Origin: Marthasterias glacialis
Taxonomy: Eukaryota > Echinodermata > Asteroidea > Forcipulatida > Asteriidae
Direction of reading: 5' to 3'
Assembly: GCA_911728455.2 (NCBI GenBank)
Contig: OU452226.1
Coordinates: forward strand, 18,927,938 to 18,991,937
DNA length: 64,000 nt
The notes beneath the pieces are model-generated. The model was not told where the DNA came from, did not search any database, and was given only the letters and a program-made list of their open reading frames with translations. Numbering within the stretch: the stretch's first letter is position 1; each line of letters starts with the position of its first letter. Below are positions 1 to 9,780 of the stretch, in pieces. The position numbers were made by a program, and so were the translations under genes.

Positions 1-925
1 CCACGAACCACTATCACAGGAAGGTCTTGGACATTTGCGTTGTTGGTGGGTGTGGCCAAATTATGGTAATAAGGATCAGATTGTGCATTATTCATATCAC
101 ATGACTGATTGACACAAGAAAGTTCCTATTAGAGGTCGTATGAGTTACATGCTTTCGTGTACAAAAAATGGTCGTGTTATTGTTGACTGGTGGTCAATAT
201 GGAAAGGGTAGCCCCATACATTGTGCCAATACGCTGGACTACCTCCGCTTCTTGGCCCAACGAACCCTGTCCTCTAAAACCAGACATCAACTTTCGAATC
301 GAGACTTACTTTTTTTGGCAAATTTATCCCTCAATGATCGGTCAGTCATTGCTGTCAGACTCAAAGACAGAGTCTGGAGAAGATTTGCACACGATCCCCC
401 GTGCGATAACTCCTAGGCTTTGAGCCAGAAATCGAGATCAAATTAGGTACGCCCTCTGTTGTTAGAATTGAGCCATTCGTTTTTTACGGTATAAGCACAA
501 GGATAGTCTAGGAACCTAGACTAAGGTGTCCCTTGAAATGCTCCAGGAGCAATCTCTCATAGAGGTGCCCTTTAACAATGAAAAACTACCTTGCCCTTTC
601 AAGAATGAAGTATCAAGCCTGCTGAAATGTTCACAGTTACAAAGTCATTGTCCTCTTTTTAACTCTGATATCGGCTGGCCAAAAACTCATTAAGATTCAG
701 TCACGGACTAACAGTTAAAGGTTGATGAACAACTTTGACATGTACTTGAGCTGCATCAAGCCTGACCCAATTAATACCGTCTCGTCTTTCAACAGATTTA
801 TTAGTGTGTGGTTTGCAGCTTCGAAAAATATTTATCGAGATTCAGTCAACGTGATTTTATTCTTGGGTCATTTGAACAGAAAAGACACATAAATAAATAA
901 ATTTTTGAGTTCAAAAAATTAAAAA
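1..925. other. Gene-free flank
   Basis: No exon-like ORF with splice sites is visible. Around 500-640 there is a degenerate member of a dispersed repeat whose better copies contain a TTGGTGCCCCTTCAAAAG core (see 46150-46270). The rest is AT-rich unique-looking DNA. Confidence 0.5.
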
Positions 926-1400
926 TGACTGAGGCGGGATTTGAACCTGCAATCACCAGCCATACTTACATGTACCGACACTCTACCAACTGAGCTATCC
1001 AGCCCTATGTTGGCGGGTTCCCTGTTTTGTCAGTATCTTTGTTCACGAGGTACCAGGCAGAAGGCATTCAACCAGATACTGCTGTGTAGCCAGGGATCAC
1101 ACCCCATTATACAATACAATCATAGAGCTTTCGCTCTGTGGATATAAACCTGGGAAGCAGCAGGACAGGGATCACCGTGATTTAAAATTTACCCAGTCAG
1201 TTTCCCTTGTTGTTTATTCCTTTAAAAAAAAAACACACTTACATCGAACATCTTAGAGATCAATCAAATTAAGGAAAAGTTCTACATGTATTTTGAACAT
1301 CTCAGAGATTAAGTTTATTGCTTGATATTTAAAAAATAAAAGTCACATCACCCTTCCGGTGGTTTAAAATTTACCAGCTCAGTTTCCATCGTGTTTTATC
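926..1400 (-). repeat. tRNA-like SINE, family V3
   Basis: Read on the minus strand, about 1007 down to 928 has a tRNA-like A box (GGATAGCTCAGTTGGTAGAG) and B box (GGTTCAAATCC). The acceptor stem does not close, so this is a tRNA-derived SINE rather than a tRNA gene. The neighbouring body (to about 1400) contains segments shared with copies at 10730-11060, 22200-22560 and 59900-60620, such as CTTCCCAG and a CAGTCAGTTTCCC stretch. The insertion is old, and the body order differs between copies. Confidence 0.7.
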
Positions 1401-2105
1401 TCTTGACATAAAGAAAAATAATAACTTTTGTATACTGTTCTTTTAGAGTGTGGTGATTCAACCATCTCTAATGATAAACATCATTTGAAATTTTATTTGA
1501 CAAGTCAGCCCTCCGAAGTCAGCATTTCTCACTTTGCATTCAAGTCCCGAGTACTTGTCAGCTTACACAAATTTGTAATAATCTCTTTTTGATTGAGAGT
1601 GAAGTCCTCCATTAAAGATCCATGGTACAGTATTGTTACTTTGAATAAAAACAAAAGTATTTCAGATTTTTCGGTAAAACTATGGTATTTTTTTAAATCA
1701 TTGGATGCGTATAAACGTGCTGACTTGCTAGTTTTTTTTAAGTTTCAACACACATTCATAAATCTCCAAGACAGTTTAGGCATTCCTGTTGGTTGAAAGG
1801 TGGTCACATGACCGTGTTTATCTGGTATTAAGACACGGTTGTTTTAGTCTGGTTTCCTGCTTTGATACTCTAACACCAGGAAACGTATATGAAGAGGCAC
1901 AAAACAGACCCATAGTGCAAAGCTGGGCTCCTGAACGGAACTGACAGCAAACATCATGGCGAAGCGAGCAAGGTTTATAGACCTTAAGCGTCTAACGTCA
2001 TGAGTCCCACAGAGATATGTGGAACAGCGCCCTCATTGAGGTCAAAACAGATGTTAGTTTACTGTAGGAAAATGACTGTGCATACCCTCTATATTGTCGT
2101 TTGTT

Positions 2106-2267
2106 GGGCCCGATTTTCACCAAAAAAACCAAACAATTTTGCTTACCAGATTAAGGTTACCTGCCAAAATGCCATGTCCCATGTACCATTTGTGACTGGT
2201 TTCCTGCCAATTTTTGCTCATCAGAAAATTATTAAGCACTTTTTCTTCTTTCAGGCAGCTCTATGAA
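2106..2267 (+). mobile_element. GGGCCC-type MITE, decayed copy
   Basis: This stretch starts with GGGCCC and contains TTGCTTACCAGATTAAGGTTACC and CCATGT...TGACTGGTTTCCTGC blocks, ending CAGCTCTATGAAA. The same order of blocks occurs in the fuller copies at 23681-23875 and 58397-58590. The right terminus is lost. Confidence 0.65.
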
Positions 2268-2650
2268 ATAATAGTAATAATAATAATAATAATATGAACT
2301 TATAAACCACACTTTCTTACAAAAATTATTCAAGGCGCTACAGAAAAGAATCTACAAAGTAAGAAAGCTCGCTACAGAAAAAATACACATAATAACAGGA
2401 ATGTTAATAACTTGCAGTAAACAGAAGTTTCTTGAGATGTGTTGAGAGAGTGAATGTTTCTTATGTCACTGGGCAGATTGTTCCACAAGACTGGTGCAAT
2501 GTGTGAGAAGGCACGATCGCCGTAGTGTGTAGTTCGAGATTTAGGGACGACGAGACGGGTTAAGGCAGTCGACTGGAGAGGATAGTGACAGCGTCTTATT
2601 TTCGAGAAGATCTTTAAATTGAGCCCTGCAGGTCTTTGCCTTGACTTGGT
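2268..2650 (-). repeat. Retroelement 3' end with (AAT)n tail
   Basis: An (AAT)n microsatellite at about 2270-2295 is followed by roughly 350 bp that, on the minus strand, runs into the repeat tail. This is the usual arrangement of a non-LTR retroelement or SINE 3' end with a microsatellite tail. No intact protein is present. Confidence 0.45.
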
Positions 2651-3770
2651 GCTCCTTAAAACAACTTTTCCTGTAGATATTCTACTGTTCCTTCTGGAAG
2701 TGTCTTTTTTCCCCCAATGTTACCTTGTTTGCCCCCAAAAAGAAAGTAAACTGAAGTCCTCATAATGATGCTTTCATGAGGCATAATTGTTGGTTTTTGG
2801 GGTGATTTTCACAGCTTATCTTTATGATAAGGCTCTTGAAATCTAGTGGATTCAAGAGAATGCAACACAACAAGTAAAAGTCTTAAAATGTAATGCTGAG
2901 CTGTCCCTTTCAGAATAACAGGATACTCTCATCCAATTTAATTCACTCCTTGATGTGTATTAGACCTACAATGGACAGAACCATAACCAACAAAGGCCTT
3001 TCAGGAGAAATTGATTTATCAAGTTATTCATTGAGAAGCCCTCGACTGTCATCGACTACGAAGTGTCACACGGAATATTTATTACACCGTTCACCCATGT
3101 TTCATTCCATCACGAGAGAATGTGTGTACACGGCGCGCTCTGTTAAATACAAATGAGACCATGCATAATATACATAGTAGCATTTAACTTGGTGGAGAAA
3201 TATTATACATGTGGCCTTAGGCGCTGAATTAATGGCAAATTGGGTTGTCTCCAATGCCCTGGACCCGGTCAGACTGGGGATTGTGGTATTTGCATGGAAA
3301 CCATGGGGCCCGGGCGGCCGTACGTCAGGCGCAAATTCTCAGGAGTCAGGAGTGGAGAGTAATGCATATCAGTTGTAAATTAAAGTATTTTAATTGGGGG
3401 GGGTGGGGGTGGGGGCGATTTCAAAGAGCTGTTTTATTTAAGCATGTACAGATTTGATTAGCATTCACAAATCTTGCTGAACAAAAACAAATGCGTTGTG
3501 ATGTATGTTGCTTTGACTGGAACCACGGCAGTGATTTTTGCCTAGCAGATTTATATTTATTTCGGAATAACCTCAGTCAAAATGGGCTTTATGAAATTAG
3601 GACCTGCGCCAAATAGCAAAAGATTTGCTTAGCAAAATAGCAAGCAACTGTTTGAGACTATTTTCCTGTTTGTATTTGCTTTGCAAAATTGTTTGTTGAG
3701 CACCATTTTCTGTTGAAACAGCTTTGTACATAGAGAGGCTGCCTATAAGAACAACAACGTGCAAAGTAAA
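2651..3770. other. Gene-free stretch
   Basis: No convincing exon. There is a G-rich tract near 3396-3414 and scattered fragments resembling the GGGCCC MITE family (AAGCA / AGCAAAATAGCAAG blocks at 3600-3730). Confidence 0.4.
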
Positions 3771-3774
3771 TACC

Positions 3775-4094
3775 AGAAAAAAAGGTTACCTACCAAAATT
3801 ATAGCCTTTTCATAAAAAGGACTGTTTGCAACTGGTTTCCCGCTTTTATTTTCCTAGCAGACAAATTCGGGTAAAATAAGCACTATTTTCTGCTTAAACA
3901 GCTCCGTGCAATAGACCTTGATCATGCTGCCACCATCTTGGTCATGTTTCCTGTATCCAATAATAGTAATAGATGCTAATATTCATTGCACAAAAAGGAA
4001 CCAGACTATTTGCCCTTCCAGCCTCGGTTTGGTTACATTGGTTTGAATGGGAGAAAATCAAGATGGCCGCACCATGATAAAGTTCTATTTGGCC
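3775..4094 (+). mobile_element. GGGCCC-type MITE, split by a second MITE
   Basis: 3782-3910 matches the right half of the GGGCCC family (GGTTACCTACCAAAA ... CTGCTTAAACAGCTCCGTGCAA). The expected terminal TTGGGCCCT does not follow directly. It resumes at about 4088 as TTTGGCCCTAA after 176 bp of a different element (3912-4087). The pieces join into the expected family terminus. Confidence 0.65.
3912..4087. mobile_element. MITE with TAGACCTT... ends, nested
   Basis: Inverted termini: TAGACCTTGATCATGCTGCC on the left and its imperfect complement GCACCATGATAAAGTTCTA on the right; length 176 bp. It carries CCACCATCTTGG and CAAGATGGCCGC motifs just inside the ends. It is close in length and end sequence to the 173-bp copies at 18448 and 32481. 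It lies within the terminus of an older GGGCCC MITE. Confidence 0.7.
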
Positions 4095-4252
4095 CTAATG
4101 TTTAATCATGTGTTTGAAGCTTTGCTTCACACAGTCACATATCTAGACTATTTGTTTTAATCAAAATCAGCGCTCGGACCTACAACAACTTTCATAGAGA
4201 TGCTTGTACAGTATATAAATGTGTTGGATTTTACAGAGTAGAACCAGCAAAA

Positions 4253-4934
4253 ATGTTATTAAGCATACTTTTTACATTCAGTAACATCTTCATTTCTTCA
4301 AAGTCTACACAGGTTGCCAGTTCAGTATCAAATTCATTTCAAACTGCTCCTAATTACTTTACAAAGCCATCAATTGACTTGCTCCACAATACATCACTGA
4401 TCTCATACCATTTCAGTCATCTTCTCGCAACTGACGGTCTTCAAATACAATTCTCCACAATTCCCAAATGAAAACTTAATATATATGGCCGCCATGCATT
4501 TTCCAGTTCTGCACCAATGTTATGGAGTAATCTCCTTATTAAGACATATAAATTTGCCCAAAATGTGAAAATTTTCAAGAAGAGACTCAAAACCAAAGAT
4601 TATAGAGCGCCGTAGTCACAAGATGGGGAACTCTGGCTGAAATGTGAAATCTCACTGGACGCCAATCTCGGCAAGTGACTCTATTGATGCAACACTGCTA
4701 CGTGTGGACCAGTGTAGACAAGGACAATTGCTATCAATGGGAAACACAGGCATTCACTTGCCGAAATGGCGCCCATGCGTATTTCACTTTCCAACAGTAG
4801 ATAAAGGCCCAGTTCCCCATCTTGCGCCTACGGCGCTCTATAATCTTTGCTCAAAACTCATTTTTTCTGTATAGCATTTGTAATTTATGTATGTTTTGGG
4901 ACAAAGCGCTGTTGAACATGTTTTGTATGGATTA

Positions 4935-4938
<4 letters not shown>
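4253..4938 (+). mobile_element. Decayed non-LTR retrotransposon 3' end
   Basis: The three forward frames together give a mosaic resembling the C-terminal tail of LINE reverse transcriptases: LISYHF, then AFSSSAPMLWSNL, then [11 protein letters not shown]. The frame is broken by stops and indels, so it is dead. The minus-strand copy at 8935-9500 has the same tail (MLWNHLPVDIKTSPNVNIFKKRLKSHLF region). The 3' end runs into an (ATTG)n microsatellite at about 4937-4990, as LINE tails often do. A hAT-type MITE (4594-4849) interrupts it. Confidence 0.65.
4586..4857. mobile_element. hAT-like MITE with 8-bp target duplication
   Basis: The element occupies 4594-4849 (256 bp). Its termini CAAAGATTATAGAGCGCCG and CGGCGCTCTATAATCTTTG are perfect complements, and a longer imperfect inverted repeat continues (AGATGGGGAACT). 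It is flanked on both sides by the exact 8-bp direct repeat CTCAAAAC (4586-4593, 4850-4857). An 8-bp duplication with termini starting CAAAG is the hAT signature. There is no ORF, so it is non-autonomous. Confidence 0.88.

Positions 4939-4990
<52 letters not shown>
4937..4990 (+). repeat. (ATTG)n microsatellite
   Basis: About 13 tandem ATTG units form the tail of the retroelement fragment at 4253-4938. Confidence 0.95.
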
Positions 4991-4991
<1 letters not shown>

Positions 4992-5107
4992 TTGTAGTGA
5001 GTAATTTCTCACTCATTCCAGATTTGCAGGAAAACCATTTTGTAAAAGTGATATTTCCTGCCTTCACTATTAGCCTTGTGAACTTTAACCTCGTAGGGAA
5101 CTGCGTT

Positions 5108-5263
5108 AGTTAGTAAGGCATGCAACTTTTCAGCGGATCAGCTGATTTCCTTTTCTTTCTTCTCTTTAAGTGTCATAGGAAACTGAAAAAACTGTAAAAA
5201 GTTCTTTATGTTTGGCTATTTCCTGGTTTTTTGAAATTTCAAAGTTGCATGCCTGAGTTAGTA
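5108..5263. mobile_element. hAT-like MITE, AGGCATGCAACTTT family
   Basis: Body 5116-5255 (140 bp) with inverted ends AGGCATGCAACTTT and AAAGTTGCATGCCTG. It is flanked by the 8-bp direct repeat AGTTAGTA at 5108-5115 and 5256-5263; the left terminus lacks the initial C. Inside the left end is CAGCGGATCAGCTGATTT. Relatives occur at 7990-8155, 8765-8930, 10022-10140 and 42813-42901. Confidence 0.82.
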
Positions 5264-5680
5264 AAGTAAAAATGAACACACTCACAAAACTGGTTGTCAA
5301 TGCAGTCTGACAAAACTATTGCATAACAACTTCAAAGTTTACTCATTGAGTTGCTTAATTGCTGGTTTCTTTTTATGAGCTAACTTTTATGACTAGTTGT
5401 CATGATAATGTACTGCAAATTTCCTGTAGTAGCTTGGATTTATCAAGGTACTTGTGGAGTGTATCTACTGCAGCTTGTGTGTGCAAAGCTGGTATAAAGG
5501 CTTGTGTAAAGTAACCGGTTGGTTAGAAGCCTCTCGGTTGTTGACTACTTTAATAAAGTGTGGTCCAAACAATCACTCTGCCCACTTTTCAAGGGTAACA
5601 TAGCTGCCTTGCTTGTTTCTTCTCAAGGCAAACATAGCCACTTGTTTCTGAAACTCCGTTTTTGTTGTTACTCGCTGCAG

Positions 5681-7198
5681 GTAGAATGAAGAAGAGTTGA
5701 GCGCCACAGCAGCATTCTGATGTACACATACCTCAAGTTACTTCTCCGCCTTAATGACAGCCTCACATTGTCACCATGGCATTGGTGCTATTTGTCATCG
5801 CCATCTTGGTGTATCTGGTTCTCCACCAGATGTACCAGCCGACTACGGGACAGCAGCAGCAGCCGAAGCACACCCAGAAGCGCGAGATGAAATTCAACGA
5901 GACCAGCATCTTCGAGAAGCTGGGCCTCACGTTCAACCAGTGCCCGACGTTCATGTCATTTGTGGACAGGTTCAACACCTTCGACCAGGTGGCTGAGGCT
6001 ATCAAGATGGCCGGCTTGGAGAGGAGCGAGCTCATCATTGGCATTGATTTCAGTGCCAGCAACGAGTGGCAGGGGCGGAGCGTGTTCGCCTCCAGGTGTC
6101 TTCATGATGTGACGAACGGGAGAACGTTCAACCCATACCAGAGGGTCTTAACAATTATTGGTGCTACCCTGGAGCGTTTTGACTCTGATCACCTCATCCC
6201 TGTCTACGGTTTCGGGGATGTCACAAGTAAAGACACGTCCGTCTTTTCGTTAAAACCGGATGGCGAGCCTTGCTATGGGTTCGATGACGTCCTAGACTGT
6301 TACAACAGAGCATGCCCGATCATTCAGAGAAGCGGCCCAACGAGTCTAGTCCCCATTATCGATAAAGCTATCGATACCGTTAAAGAGAAACCGACCTATC
6401 ACCTCCTGATGATCCTCACCGATGGACAGTTGGACAACAGTGACAAGAACGCTGATGCCATAGTTAGAGCCTCTGATTTCCCCATCAGCATTGTTGTTGT
6501 GGGCCTCGGGGACGGTCCCTGGTACGCTATGGAGCACTTCGACGACAACCTTCCCATGCGTAAGTTTGACAACTTTCAGTTTGTGAACTTCCACCAGGTG
6601 TGCAGCAAGGCGAAGTACGCCGAGGCGGCGTTTGCTCTTCACGTCTTGATGGAGATACCGGATCAGTACAAAGCAATCTGCAGCCTGGGATACCTCAGAA
6701 ATCAAACCGGCGTTGAAGGCCTCAGCCTCAACAAATCGAACAGCCTCCATCATGTTGAAACCGAGTTTCACAGACTTCAGAGCGGGGAGGAGCTGGTCTC
6801 CATTAGCCCAGATATTGTCCCCGTCTTGTCCAAGAGACCGAGTAAGAGACTTGTCAATAAATCTTCAATTCGTAAATCCACCAGGAGATGAGGGTAACCA
6901 AATCTGCATGGTAAGCTGGGATAGTATACAGTGTCTTCTTTACAATTTATTCCCTTTCTGATTATGCTATTATCATAGGCCTAATTGTTATCATTATTAT
7001 TTTTATAGAAATGAAAAACTTCCGCAAAAATGTGAAATACAATCCTTTTTATAAATGCAAAATCATCCTTGTTCACCCTGAATCTAAATTTCTACTTCAG
7101 CAAAATTTATGTCATCTGAGCTTCGGTGAATTCAGAGTGGAATATCTCATAACATTTTAAATGTGCACCATGCTTCCGTAGACTATACCGCCAATAAA
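5681..7198 (+). other. Probable terminal exon of the copine-like gene (UTRs)
   Basis: A pyrimidine-rich CTCGCTGCAG ending at 5680 is a good splice acceptor, so the 5' untranslated region is probably joined from an upstream non-coding exon that I cannot place. An AATAAA at 7193-7198, about 300 bp after the stop, is the best poly(A) signal candidate. Confidence 0.45.
5776..6891 (+). CDS. Membrane-anchored copine-type vWA domain protein
   Basis: A 371-residue ORF without introns. Residues 2-17 are strongly hydrophobic and look like an N-terminal membrane anchor. A Gln-rich linker follows (about 20-35), then a copine/RGLG-type von Willebrand A domain (about 40-330). The metal-site residues are visible: DFSAS at 91-95, Thr189 in GPTS, and Asp216 in LTDG. 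The family motif YGFGD is at 144-148. In copines this domain follows two C2 domains and in plant RGLG ligases it precedes a RING; neither is present here. The tail after about 330 is basic (ends KSTRR). The start is supported by ACCATGG context and an in-frame TGA 21 nt upstream. Codon use is GC-richer than the flanks. The family suggests a Ca2+/Mg2+-dependent protein-binding role at a membrane; the substrate is unknown. Family call is firm, function is inference. Confidence 0.88.
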   Translation: MALVLFVIAILVYLVLHQMYQPTTGQQQQPKHTQKREMKFNETSIFEKLGLTFNQCPTFMSFVDRFNTFDQVAEAIKMAGLERSELIIGIDFSASNEWQGRSVFASRCLHDVTNGRTFNPYQRVLTIIGATLERFDSDHLIPVYGFGDVTSKDTSVFSLKPDGEPCYGFDDVLDCYNRACPIIQRSGPTSLVPIIDKAIDTVKEKPTYHLLMILTDGQLDNSDKNADAIVRASDFPISIVVVGLGDGPWYAMEHFDDNLPMRKFDNFQFVNFHQVCSKAKYAEAAFALHVLMEIPDQYKAICSLGYLRNQTGVEGLSLNKSNSLHHVETEFHRLQSGEELVSISPDIVPVLSKRPSKRLVNKSSIRKSTRR

Positions 7199-7989
7199 TT
7201 GTGTACCATAAATGTCAAACTTAAACACAATAACTTAAAATCAATCAGTCTACCCCAGTCTCATCTCTCAGTGTACGTTTTGGACTGAAATCCAGTTCTT
7301 TTACTCTTACGGCATGTAGAGGCGAAGCCCAGCAAGACAATTTAAATTACATTACAATGCATTAAGGCCCATTTTAAGAGGTATTGAGGTTTAGATTAAG
7401 ATTAACCCAAATCCATGGAGGGATTGTGTTTGGATGATTCTACGGGGAGACTATTTTATTAAAGATGGCCGATGCTTCTTTTTTTTTCTGTCTTTTTTCT
7501 TGATATTTTTGCCGGTACAACAACGATAGTTTGTCAGTACTTGGATGCATTCTTTGTTTGACCACTCAGATCCGTGACAAAGTCTTTCGTTTATTTTCCC
7601 AGAGTAAAATTAAGAACTTGCCAATATTGAAATGAAAATCACCTTAAAAAAATAAAACATTTAAATTGTCATTTGAAAATTTAATTTTAAGTTTGAATTT
7701 TTTTCATTATTACCCAAAGTTCAGTTGGAAGCTAAAAGGCCTACCACACAAGCTATATTCACAGTGTAGAAAACGCTCAAATACATGTATGTTTTGAATT
7801 CTCACAGTTGCCACATTAAGCCACTGAAGAATGTACAGCTGTCTTTACACATTTTGTCACACTGTTTACGTTGTACGTTGTAAACCCCCTTTTTAAAACT
7901 GAAAAACTCGCAAATTATGAACAAGATTAAAAAATGATTGAACTCTATTCGTAACAAAAATTATAAGGGTGTCCATATATGATGAAAGC
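7199..7989. other. Gene-free AT-rich stretch
   Basis: I see no exon or well-defined element. An AAGATGGCCGATGC motif occurs at about 7463, of the kind found in several MITEs here, but no terminal inverted repeat could be matched to it. Confidence 0.4.
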
Positions 7990-8155
7990 ATATTATGCAA
8001 CTTTATAGGCGATTAGCTGACTTTTCTCTTTTATAAAATATAACAACAAAAATAGAAGGAAAAAAAAACCCTGAAAAACACTGTACAGAGTTTTCTGAGC
8101 TTGGTCAGTCCTCCCTTTTTTTTGTTGCAAATTCAAATGTTGCATGTCTGTGAAG
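7990..8155. mobile_element. AGGCATGCAACTTT-family MITE, decayed
   Basis: Left end TTATGCAACTTTATAGGCGATTAGCTGA and right end CAAATGTTGCATGTCTGTG match the 5116-5255 copy at diverged level. There is no clear target duplication. Confidence 0.6.
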
Positions 8156-8231
8156 AAGGCCCAAAGAAATTTTCCATCTTAAGGTTGCAACTGCATACTT
8201 ATAAGTTGGAACTGAAACTTTGCACAGTGGA

Positions 8232-8395
8232 GATACAATCTAGTAAGGTTTGCAGTAACACCATGCACATGCAATATCTCTCGCTATGAGTTGTGGTGAC
8301 TCTGAAAATATCCAGTGGTGTATTAACTCTGGTTCTTTTTAGAGCCATCACAACTCACCTGCTCACAGAGATATTTCATGCAAACGGTGTTACCT
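8232..8395. mobile_element. Palindromic MITE with GGTTTGCAGTAAC ends
   Basis: Left arm: TAGTAAGGTTTGCAGTAACACC ... GCAATATCTCTC...ATGAGTTGTGGTGACTC. Right arm: GAGCCATCACAACTCA...GAGATATTTCATGCAAACGGTGTTACCT. The arms are imperfect complements. A second copy is at 57380-57545. Confidence 0.65.
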
Positions 8396-8764
8396 CAAAT
8401 CAAGGTATACAGTTTACAATTCTGCCCTCACTGTTAGTGTATCAGGAATCTGCACTGTAGTAACAGTACTCACATGCATGTGAGTCTACTTCTTGAAGTA
8501 CGTATTTATCAACAAAAGAATTCCTCTTTCATTCAATGTAATCCTAACAAATGTTTTATATAAATAATGAAAGATCTACTCGGGTCATACAGACATTGAA
8601 CCTTGGACCCATCAGAGTAAAGCCAAGCAGCATATAGGTCTGATGTCTACTTTGTGTACATGTACTGCAGTTTGGCCACAGTGGTATTTGAATGGTATGA
8701 TTTACACGGCCAAAGAAGCTGTATTTTAAAACCAAACACACCTGCATTGATGGGAGCCCTACAT

Positions 8765-8930
8765 ATGCATTCAGGCTTGCAACTTTACGGCGGAGATCAG
8801 CTGATTTTCTCCTTTTTTTGTTTTTCTCAGCTGCCCCATTGAAAATTGAAAAACACAGTACTGAGCTGTGGCTGGAAATTACCTTGTTTTGGTTTTTTTT
8901 TTGACAAATTGCAGTTGCATACCTGTGTCT
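8765..8930. mobile_element. AGGCATGCAACTTT-family MITE
   Basis: Left end CAGGCTTGCAACTTTACGG, then the internal GATCAGCTGATTTTCTCC typical of the family; right end GCAGTTGCATACCTG. About 160 bp. It is placed in the family by its ends and by the GATCAGCTGATTT block. Confidence 0.7.
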
Positions 8931-8934
8931 TAAA

Positions 8935-9500
8935 GGGGGTTAGGTAAACACCACATGCAGTTAATAAAATCAAAGTATTTATATGTGGCCGGTAAAAAAA
9001 ATAAATAAAGATAAAAAATGTTCAAAGCGCTTTGACAAAGAAATTCAAAAAAATACAAATCACATAGAAAATACTTTAGAGAAAATAAATGAGATTTGAG
9101 TCTCTTCTTGAAAATGTTCACATTTGGGGAAGTTTTGATGTCTACAGGGAGGTGGTTCCATAACATTGGTGCCGAACTGGAAAATGTACAGTGTCCATAT
9201 GAATTGAGTTACCATTCGGGAAGAAGAAGTTTATTTGAAGATCGTCAGTTGCGAGAAGGTGACTGAAGTGGTATGAGATCAGTGATGTATTGTGGAGCAA
9301 GTCCATTTGATGGCTTTGTAAAGTAATTTGGAGCAGTTTGACTTACAAGAACTGGGAGTTCTTGGCCTGGGTGATTATTCTTGTAACAGTGTGAAGAAGT
9401 AGTCGTGTATCACTATCAGGAGGTCCAAACAGAAAACCATTGCCGTATTCGAAGCTATAATCTACAATTGTTGATTAAAAGAAACACTTCTGGTTTTACA
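8935..9500 (-). mobile_element. Decayed non-LTR retrotransposon 3' end
   Basis: On the minus strand the translation reads MLWNHLPVDIKTSPNVNIFKKRLKSHLF (about 9166 down to 9083), the tail typical of LINE ORF2. It is preceded (9170-9450) by a diverged copy of the sequence seen at 4260-4500. Stops break the frame, so it is an inactive 5'-truncated copy. Confidence 0.65.
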
Positions 9501-9556
9501 AGAACACTTGATGACAGGCTTAACTTTGTTACAGGAACATACATGTACTACAGGGA

Positions 9557-9780
9557 ATTGTCTCCAGCGGTGTAGCCAGTTTTTTTTTCAATGAAGGGGC
9601 GGGCACAGGTTGGGGGGGGGGCATTGCTTTTCAGTGGGGGTACCCAGGGTCTATGTTTCTTAATGAATTACATGTGTCTGATTTTTTTCGTGGGGGCACC
9701 TGGGGGGGGGGCACTGAGAGATTATTGGGGGGGCATTTGCCCCCCCTCCCCTCCCCCCCGGCTACGCCGCTGATTGTCTC
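9557..9780. mobile_element. hAT-like MITE with 8-bp target duplication
   Basis: Body 9565-9772 (208 bp) with inverted ends CAGCGGTGTAGCC and GGCTACGCCGCTG. It is flanked by the exact 8-bp repeat ATTGTCTC at 9557-9564 and 9773-9780. The interior is very G-rich on the top strand, ending in a C-rich tract. Termini starting CAG and an 8-bp duplication indicate the hAT superfamily. It is non-coding. Confidence 0.88.

Noticed and set aside
928-1005. Functional tRNA gene on the minus strand
   Set aside because: A and B boxes are good but the acceptor stem does not pair, and several similar copies with bodies exist: SINE.
6346-6771. 141-codon minus ORF
   Set aside because: Antisense shadow of the copine-like exon.
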